Source: Candidatus Margulisiibacteriota bacterium
Lineage (GTDB): Bacteria; Margulisbacteria; Termititenacia; Termititenacales; Termititenacaceae
NCBI GenBank assembly: GCA_031279305.1
Contig: JAITIS010000106.1
Span: 1 to 11,682, forward strand
Reading direction: 5' to 3'
Length of the DNA: 11,682 nt
In this document: piece after piece, positions 8,316-11,682 of the stretch
How the letters are laid out: each line of letters begins with the position of its first letter
How positions within the stretch are numbered: position 1 is the stretch's first letter
The notes under the pieces: model-generated
Databases searched by the model: none
Told to the model about the DNA's origin: nothing
The model's input: the letters and a program-made list of their open reading frames with translations, nothing else
Translations under genes and position numbers: made by a program

Positions 8316-8453
8316 GCCGGCCGCAAAACCGAGAAACAGAGTCTGTATTTCCTAGCGCGACCGCCGCCCGAAAAAGAACACCACAGCCGCGCCCAGACAG
8401 GTCATCAAAAATATAAATCCGGTACCGCCGGCCGCCCAGTAAAAATCACGCAT
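8316..8453 (-). pseudogene. Separated 5' part of the ZIP gene (first helix) with in-frame TAG at 8354-8352
   Basis: ATG at 8453-8451 lies six bases after the thioredoxin stop. It opens 33 codons encoding a typical first ZIP helix (TGFIFLMTCLGAAVVFFFGR, then RSR), then TAG, then EIQTLFLGFAAG in the same frame leading straight into the downstream ZIP frame. With the TAG read as a sense codon the gene would be 263 residues, the normal length for GufA-like ZIPs. A single C-to-T change of CAG (Gln) would create this codon. TAG also ends the gene at 9862-10527, which argues against reassignment of TAG throughout the genome. Confidence 0.7.
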
Positions 8454-8459
8454 AGATCA

Positions 8460-9017
8460 TCATTCTTGTTCCAGCAGCGCGGCAAAAGCGGCCAGCAGTT
8501 CCGGCGCGTCCCATTCGATACTCCCCGCCACTCTGGCGATAACCTGTCCCTCGCGGTCAATAATATATGTCGTCGGGAAAGCCGTGACTCCGTAAAGCGC
8601 GGTTATTCTGCCGGAAACATCCAGCCCCACTGGAAAAGAAAGTCTATTCTCCGCCATAAAAGCGCGCACGGTTTCCGGTTTTTCCGCATAATTTACCGCC
8701 AGTATTTCCAGTCCCCGCGGCTCAAATTTTTGATAGAGTTTTTCCATAGACGGCATTTCATTCCGGCAGGGGCCGCACCAGCCCGCCCAAAAATTTAAGA
8801 ACACCGCTTTACCTGCCAGCTCCTGAATACTGCGCGCGCCACCGGCCGCTAACGGCACTGTAAAATCGCCGGCCGGACGCGTCCTCCGCAAAATTGGCAC
8901 GCCTGCCGCGGCAAAAGCCTGCTGTGCTGGAGACAGCCCGGCGGTACTCTGCACAATTTTATTGTCGGCAGCCAGCCCTAGAAAAACAAGACAAAAAACT
9001 AAAAATATTCTGCGCAG
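8460..9017 (-). CDS. Exported TlpA/ResA-like thiol-disulfide oxidoreductase (thioredoxin fold), apparent CTG start
   Basis: The core is a thioredoxin-fold TlpA/ResA protein: VFLNFWAGWCGPCRNEMPSM holds the CxxC redox pair (Cys81 and Cys84 counted from CTG), VTAFPTTYIID gives the cis-proline (about Pro148), and IIDREGQVIARVAG is the usual following hairpin. Such proteins act outside the cytoplasmic membrane, reducing disulfides in client proteins with electrons from CcdA. The conventional start is GTG at 8954, which leaves no export signal. The same frame continues upstream through a textbook signal peptide (MRRIFLVFCLVFLGLAA if CTG at 9017 is read as Met), with GGGGGAG ending six bases before that CTG. 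ATT at 9023 is a less well-spaced alternative. The gene follows ccdA by 19 bp and ends 6 bp before the ZIP frame's ATG, so the three look like one operon. Function is secure; the start is inferred. Confidence 0.88.
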   Translation of the reverse strand: MRRIFLVFCLVFLGLAADNKIVQSTAGLSPAQQAFAAAGVPILRRTRPAGDFTVPLAAGGARSIQELAGKAVFLNFWAGWCGPCRNEMPSMEKLYQKFEPRGLEILAVNYAEKPETVRAFMAENRLSFPVGLDVSGRITALYGVTAFPTTYIIDREGQVIARVAGSIEWDAPELLAAFAALLEQE

Positions 9018-9030
9018 AAAAATCTCCCCC
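9018..9030 (-). promoter_or_regulatory. Ribosome binding site ahead of a CTG start
   Basis: On the minus strand, GGGGGAG (9030-9024) is followed by ATTTTT and then CTG at 9017-9015. The six-base gap is ideal for initiation at CTG and too small for the ATT at 9023. It lies in the 19-bp gap after the ccdA stop and supports a start that includes the signal peptide. Confidence 0.5.
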
Positions 9031-9036
9031 TTAAAT

Positions 9037-9741
9037 TTAACGGTTTAAGAAAATCAGCGTCTGAAAACGTCCGGTCAGCACCAGCAAACCGATAACAATA
9101 AGCAAAACACCGCTGATCTTTTGAATGACCGGCAAAGCCGCGCGCCAGCGCGCGGCTACCCGCCAGAAACGCTCCAGAAAAAATGCCGCCAGCAGGAAAG
9201 GCAGTCCCAAGCCTGCGGAATAAACCGCCAGATACCCAGCCGCCGCGCCGGCTTGTCCGCTCTGTCCGGCCAGCAGTAAAATACCGGCCAGCACCGGCCC
9301 GACACAGGGCGTCCAGCCCGCGCCAAAAGCCGCGCCCGCCAGCAAAGCCCCGCCTATGCCCCGCGGCCAGCGCGTGAAGCGGAAACGCTTCTCATAATTC
9401 AGAAAAGCCAGAAAATTAAACAAAATATGCAAGCCCAGCGTAATAATGATCAGTCCGGACAGCAGGCGCAGATACAGCGCCGCGCCGCCCAGCAGATGAA
9501 ATCCGCCGGCCAAAAGCAGACTCAAAACGATAAAGACTAGGCTAAAACCGCAGATAAAACCAAGCGTGCGGGCTAGAAAATAGCCGTTTAACGACGGGGC
9601 GTCCTGCTTGAGTTGATCGGGAGCAAACCCGCCCAGCAGGCAGAGATACGCGGGCAGCAGCGGCAGAACACAGGGCGAAAAAAAAGACAGCAACCCCGCG
9701 ATGAAAGACAATAATATTGACAGCTTATACTCCACAAGCAA
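9037..9741 (-). CDS. ccdA: CcdA-type transmembrane thiol-electron carrier (DsbD/CcdA family)
   Basis: CcdA carries reducing equivalents from cytoplasmic thioredoxin across the inner membrane to exported thioredoxin-like proteins. The 234-residue product has the family length and about six hydrophobic spans (near 7-32, 57-79, 83-108, 128-158, 167-190 and 206-224). It carries the two signature cysteines in SPCVLPLLPAY (Cys24) and WTPCVGPVLAG (Cys146), which form the transmembrane redox pair. The next gene encodes a TlpA/ResA-like thioredoxin, the expected partner. The frame opens at TTG 9741 or GTG 9735, neither with a good ribosome site. GGAG at 9733-9730 precedes CTG at 9723 by six bases, and starting there would give MSILLSFIAGLLSF, a typical CcdA beginning, so the start is uncertain. 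The stop is TAA at 9039-9037. Confidence 0.9.
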   Translation of the reverse strand: MLVEYKLSILLSFIAGLLSFFSPCVLPLLPAYLCLLGGFAPDQLKQDAPSLNGYFLARTLGFICGFSLVFIVLSLLLAGGFHLLGGAALYLRLLSGLIIITLGLHILFNFLAFLNYEKRFRFTRWPRGIGGALLAGAAFGAGWTPCVGPVLAGILLLAGQSGQAGAAAGYLAVYSAGLGLPFLLAAFFLERFWRVAARWRAALPVIQKISGVLLIVIGLLVLTGRFQTLIFLNR

Positions 9742-9839
9742 TTTTTATCACACTAAGAGGATTTCTGGCAATTTTACTGAATTAGAAAATACTCGATCCA
9801 AGCCGCGCCGCTGTCGAAAATTTTTAGCAACAAAATCTT

Positions 9840-9862
9840 TATAGTTACGATATATCCATATA
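9840..9862 (+). promoter_or_regulatory. Possible -10 box and GATATATC-centred box before the 221-residue gene
   Basis: TATAGT at 9840-9845 matches a -10 consensus at five of six positions, though no good -35 is spaced from it. CGATATATCCATATA (9848-9862) follows and touches the ATG. Its core GATATATC is a perfect palindrome, and a near-identical copy lies upstream of the next gene. If TATAGT is the -10, the transcript would begin about ten bases before the ATG, leaving no room for a ribosome site, and none is seen. Confidence 0.3.
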
Positions 9863-10527
9863 TGCTAAAAACCAAATTGATCAACACCGAAGACAATATT
9901 GTTTTCCTGACTCACGCTTTGCCTAAGATACACTGGACGGAAATGCCCATATTCAAGCGCACGCCAGAGCTAGCCGGGCTGGGACAGATAATCTCTCTGG
10001 TCAATGATGACAGAAATTTCAGCTGTCCGGACAATCTTTTGTCCTGCAATCCGCTGATTATCAAAAGTCAATGGGGAGAGCTGGACTTGCGCAAAAACAA
10101 TAAAGATTTGCTGGATAGGCTTTCCGGTAAAAACTTATATTTTAGCGGCGGCAATTTTTACTGCTGTCTGGCCAACACGGTAAAATCGCTTTACCCTCTG
10201 CCAGTCATTGAAAACAGGGATATGACCTTTACTTTTATCGAGGATTATATCTATGTGCTCTGGAACGACGGCGCAGAGGCAGTTTCTTTGAAGCAATTCC
10301 GCGTCGGCTCAAATCGCGGCAGGATGAAAAGCGCCGAGTCATCTTATATTTTTTATAAAAATCCTCTCAATGGCAATATCAATTACTGGCAAAATTTCGC
10401 CAAGAAAAATAAAGTCAATATACATTTCAGCTACCACGGCTGGCTGTCAGAATTTTATGACAGCCCCAGAAGCAAATACACTATCGATCTGGAAGTCAAA
10501 AGCTGGAGCGAGATCGGAGAAAACTAG
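9862..10527 (+). CDS. Unrecognised 221-residue protein
   Basis: I recognise no family. The frame runs 221 codons from ATG to TAG. It is rich in aromatic residues and Asn, with likely strand segments (for example KNLYFSGGNFYCCLANTVKS near 90-110 and MTFTFIEDYIYVLWNDGAEA near 120-140), suggesting a mixed or mostly beta soluble protein. There is no signal peptide or membrane span. The C-terminal half has several aromatics (YWQNF, HFSYHGWLSEFYD). No Shine-Dalgarno sequence precedes the ATG; Met28 (MPIFKRTPE), preceded by GGACGGA, is an alternative start. It is divergent from the ccdA operon and is followed, after a 62-bp gap, by the 142-residue gene. Confidence 0.65.
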   Translation: MLKTKLINTEDNIVFLTHALPKIHWTEMPIFKRTPELAGLGQIISLVNDDRNFSCPDNLLSCNPLIIKSQWGELDLRKNNKDLLDRLSGKNLYFSGGNFYCCLANTVKSLYPLPVIENRDMTFTFIEDYIYVLWNDGAEAVSLKQFRVGSNRGRMKSAESSYIFYKNPLNGNINYWQNFAKKNKVNIHFSYHGWLSEFYDSPRSKYTIDLEVKSWSEIGEN

Positions 10528-10542
10528 AAGTTTTGCAATAAA

Positions 10543-10583
10543 TTGAGAATGATTGCGATATATCAATATAAGAATTTTGGAGG
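10543..10583 (+). promoter_or_regulatory. Possible promoter and ribosome site for the 142-residue gene
   Basis: TTGAGA (10543-10548, five of six to the -35 consensus) and TATAAG (10567-10572, five of six to the -10) are 18 bases apart. CGATATATCAATATA (10556-10570) overlaps the spacer and -10; it matches the box before the previous gene at 14 of 15 positions, so a protein bound there could block both promoters. GGAGG at 10579-10583 sits six bases before the ATG. If this is the promoter, the leader would be very short. Confidence 0.4.
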
Positions 10584-10589
10584 TAAATT

Positions 10590-11018
10590 ATGCAAAGTAA
10601 ACTCATATCAATGCGGGCAGAAAAAAACAGAATTTTAAGAGAAATATATATTGCTACAAGAACAAGAAAAGATCAAGACGACTATGCAGAGATACATAGC
10701 CTCCGTAATGCCAGTCCCTACATAGGAAACGACCAAGCTTTTTTACTGGAAATAACACGTAAATATCCAGAGATTAATGTTTTAGATTATGCTGGCAATA
10801 AATTACTCGGAAGTAAAAATTTTATTCTGGAGTTTGCCAAAACGCTTAGAGCTATGCGCAATGGATATGAAGAAATTCTTCCTCGCGGATTTCATCATCT
10901 AATTCAGGTTGAAGACATACTTTCTTTTTTATCTGAAGATTTACAAGAGGATACAGCCCTGATTTATGCGCTGGAAGCCATATTGGAAGAAAACATCGAG
11001 GAATATTTACCCGGATGA
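10590..11018 (+). CDS. Small helical protein with DUF4116-like repeats
   Basis: This 142-residue product has a strong ribosome site (GGAGG, six bases before ATG). After a basic N-terminal ~30 residues it shows helical units of the style INVLDYAGNKLLGSKNFILE (about 62-81) and ILSFLSEDLQEDTALIYALE (about 111-130). A hydrophobic helix, then 'YAxxxLxxDxxFxLE', is like the repeats of DUF4116 proteins. That is a resemblance from memory; DUF4116 has no established biochemical role that I know of and often occurs in tandem in proteins of protist-associated bacteria. The gene is visibly more AT-rich than the rest of the window, which suggests a different origin from its neighbours. It ends close to the rearranged tail of the rRNA operon, where a decayed repeat begins. 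I infer no function. Confidence 0.65.
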   Translation: MQSKLISMRAEKNRILREIYIATRTRKDQDDYAEIHSLRNASPYIGNDQAFLLEITRKYPEINVLDYAGNKLLGSKNFILEFAKTLRAMRNGYEEILPRGFHHLIQVEDILSFLSEDLQEDTALIYALEAILEENIEEYLPG

Positions 11019-11040
11019 CGGCATCCTCAAAAATAACACT

Positions 11041-11077
11041 GTCTTGTTCCACAAACAAAAAACAGGGATTTTTTTAA
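11041..11077. repeat. Decayed third copy of part of the post-5S spacer
   Basis: TTCCACAAACAAAA followed by CAGGGATTTTTTT aligns with TTCCATAAACAAAA / CAGCCATTTTTTT in the two better copies at about 11130-11157 and 11342-11369, with a few substitutions and a two-base insertion. On the plus strand, CTGT(11038)…ACAG(11064) with an inner TTGTT/AACAA pairing and a following T run also has the look of a weak terminator for the 142-residue gene. I cannot choose between the two readings. Confidence 0.4.
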
Positions 11078-11078
11078 G

Positions 11079-11176
11079 GCCTCGCTTCACGGCGCTGCCG
11101 CTTGTGAAGTTCGGCTCTGGCGCCGTTTCATTCCATAAACAAAACAGCCATTTTTTTGATGGCGACGTCCTACTTT
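11079..11176. repeat. 98-bp direct repeat, distal copy (5S 3' end plus downstream spacer)
   Basis: This segment is identical to 11291-11388 except at one position (G at 11122, T at 11334). It spans a stem CTTCAC…GTGAAG with inner GGC…GCC (about 11085-11108), the tract AAAACAGCCATTTTTTT, and the last 17 bases of 5S rRNA. Confidence 0.9.
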
Positions 11177-11263
11177 TCCCAGCCAGCCCTTTGGCCGGCC
11201 GGACTTCCTCGCCGGAGAGGTCTTTCCGGCTCGGTCGCAACCCAGTTGCCCGGGCAGTATCAT
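11160..11263 (-). pseudogene. 5S rRNA 3' fragment split by a 61-bp insert
   Basis: On the minus strand, 11263-11238 repeats 26 bases of the genuine 5S gene (11415-11390) and 11176-11160 repeats its last 17 bases (11388-11372). Between them sits 11177-11237 in place of a single base. Only the 3' ~44 bases of 5S are represented, so this is a non-functional duplicate lying downstream of the real gene. Confidence 0.85.
11177..11237. repeat. GC-rich palindromic insert in the 5S fragment
   Basis: About 61 bp absent from the intact 5S gene. It contains GGCCGGCC (11193-11200) and an imperfect hairpin from 11199 to 11229, with outer CCGGA/TCCGG and inner CCTC/GAGG pairs around a TCCGGC-type loop. It is far richer in GC than its surroundings and resembles small REP-like or MITE-like palindromic elements. 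No clear target duplication is seen at its borders, and it encodes no protein. Confidence 0.55.
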
Positions 11264-11290
11264 AACGTCGGCTGCTTTGCAGCCTTGTTC
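11264..11290. other. Junction between repeat copies, with a short perfect hairpin
   Basis: This 27-bp linker separates the end of the 5S fragment from the proximal repeat copy. It contains GGCTGC-TTT-GCAGCC (11270-11284), a perfect six-pair hairpin followed on the plus strand by TTGTT. It could act as a weak terminator or be a relic of the rearrangement. Confidence 0.4.
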
Positions 11291-11388
11291 GCCTCGCTTC
11301 ACGGCGCTGCCGCTTGTGAAGTTCGGCTCTGGCTCCGTTTCATTCCATAAACAAAACAGCCATTTTTTTGATGGCGACGTCCTACTTT
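11291..11388. repeat. 98-bp direct repeat, proximal copy
   Basis: This is the copy attached to the intact 5S gene, offset by 212 bp from the copy at 11079-11176, with 97 of 98 positions the same. It includes the natural downstream spacer of 5S on the minus strand. Confidence 0.9.
11353..11369. repeat. Right-hand (3') arm of the inverted repeat flanking 5S
   Basis: AAAACAGCCATTTTTTT on the plus strand is the exact reverse complement of 11483-11499. In the minus-strand transcript the two arms would extend the terminal helix of 5S by 17 pairs, with three unpaired bases (ATC) on the 3' side, the form expected of a precursor processing stem. Confidence 0.7.
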
Positions 11389-11482
11389 CCAACCCAGTTG
11401 CCCGGGCAGTATCATCGGCGCTGGCAGGCTTAACTGCCGTATTCGGAATGGGAACGGGTGTTTCCCTGCCGCTATCGTCACC
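11372..11482 (-). rRNA. rrf: 5S ribosomal RNA
   Basis: The minus strand reads from GGTGACGATAGCGGC through the conserved CACCCGTTCCCATTCCGAA and CGGCAGTTAAGCC blocks to AGTAGGACGTCGCC. The ends pair (GGTGACG with CGTCGCC), giving the standard terminal helix. The length, about 111 bases, is slightly short of the usual ~115-120, so the mature ends may lie a few bases further out. It lies about 85 bp after the 23S end in the usual 23S-5S order. Confidence 0.95.
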
Positions 11483-11499
11483 AAAAAAATGGCTGTTTT
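11483..11499. repeat. Left-hand (5') arm of the inverted repeat flanking 5S
   Basis: AAAAAAATGGCTGTTTT on the plus strand, a perfect complement of the arm at 11353-11369. It lies in the 23S-5S spacer immediately before the 5S start. Confidence 0.7.
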
Positions 11500-11567
11500 A
11501 TATTGGTCAGCATATTAAAATAATCAAGGATATTCCAAAAAAACCAAAAAGGATTCCCGCGCAATAT

Positions 11568-11682
11568 GGAAAAACCTCGGCCGATTAGTATCAGTCAGCT
11601 GAACACATTGCTGTGCTTACACCCCTGACCTATCAACCCGGTAGTCTACCGGAGGCCTTACTCCCACAAAGGGACAGGAAAA
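11568..11682 (-). rRNA. rrl: 23S ribosomal RNA, 3' end (partial)
   Basis: The minus strand gives the conserved 23S terminus: TTTGTGGGAGTAAGGCC, then GGGTTGATAGGTCAGGGGTG, GTAAGCACAGCAATGTG, and ACTGATACTAATCGGCCGAGG just before the 3' end. About 115 bases are present; the rest lies beyond the right edge. The exact 3' end near 11568 is estimated from the usual position after CCGAGG. The 16S gene would lie further right. Confidence 0.95.

Noticed and set aside
7720..8355. Plus-strand 211-codon ORF opposite the ZIP gene
   Set aside because: It is the antisense of the ZIP frame; its composition is low-complexity Ser/Pro/Ala and has no family features, while the minus strand carries clear ZIP motifs.
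10525..10527. Reassignment of TAG to a sense codon throughout the genome, to explain the ZIP gene
   Set aside because: TAG ends the 221-residue gene, and reading through it adds only about 31 codons of non-protein-like sequence across the next gene's promoter and start.
11007..11484. Three similar minus-strand small proteins sharing SKKWLFCLWNE
   Set aside because: They arise because the same DNA repeat (5S 3' end and spacer) occurs in several copies; they run through rRNA sequence and have no ribosome sites.

Overview
The window is bacterial chromosome. It carries the 3' end of a 23S rRNA gene and a 5S rRNA gene, a tRNA-Asn with an encoded CCA, and protein genes with bacterial Shine-Dalgarno sites and ATG/GTG/TTG (perhaps CTG) starts. 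Base composition is moderate, roughly 45-50% GC by eye, with GC-rich stretches in conserved genes and a clearly AT-rich gene near 10.6-11.0 kb. The pairing of an exported TlpA-type thioredoxin with CcdA points to a cell with an extracytoplasmic redox compartment. I cannot name the phylum. The large unrecognised proteins suggest a poorly sampled, possibly uncultured lineage, but that is only an impression.

Layout. (1) 1-136, minus: the first 45 codons of a gene that leaves the window, resembling the start of adenine-specific (type III Mod-like) DNA methyltransferases. (2) 262-7215, plus: a tight three-gene run of an aldehyde dehydrogenase with an intact active site, a 642-residue protein with a hydrophobic centre, and a 1153-residue TTG-started protein. 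I recognise no family for the last two. (3) 7216-7539: a gap with an unanchored 59-codon open frame, then tRNA-Asn (minus). (4) 9741-7662, minus: an apparent operon ccdA - tlpA/resA-like thioredoxin - ZIP metal transporter. CcdA carries electrons across the membrane and the exported thioredoxin would receive them. No cytochrome c gene is present to show the final client. Two oddities stand out: the thioredoxin's signal peptide is reached only from a CTG (or ATT) start, and the ZIP gene has an in-frame TAG after codon 33. (5) 9862-11018, plus: two unrecognised genes, the second with DUF4116-like helical repeats. Nearly identical GATATATC-centred boxes lie just upstream of each. (6) 11019-11682: the 3' part of an rRNA operon on the minus strand (23S end, then 5S), followed by a rearranged tail. 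A 98-bp segment covering the 5S 3' end and its downstream spacer is duplicated. The extra 5S piece is split by a GC-rich palindromic insert of about 61 bp, and a third, decayed copy of part of the spacer lies next to the 142-residue gene.

I see no CRISPR array, transposase, integrase or recognisable defence system within the window. The most notable observations are the interrupted ZIP gene, the apparent CTG initiation beside it, the partial 5S duplication with its insert, and the two large unrecognised proteins linked to the aldehyde dehydrogenase.
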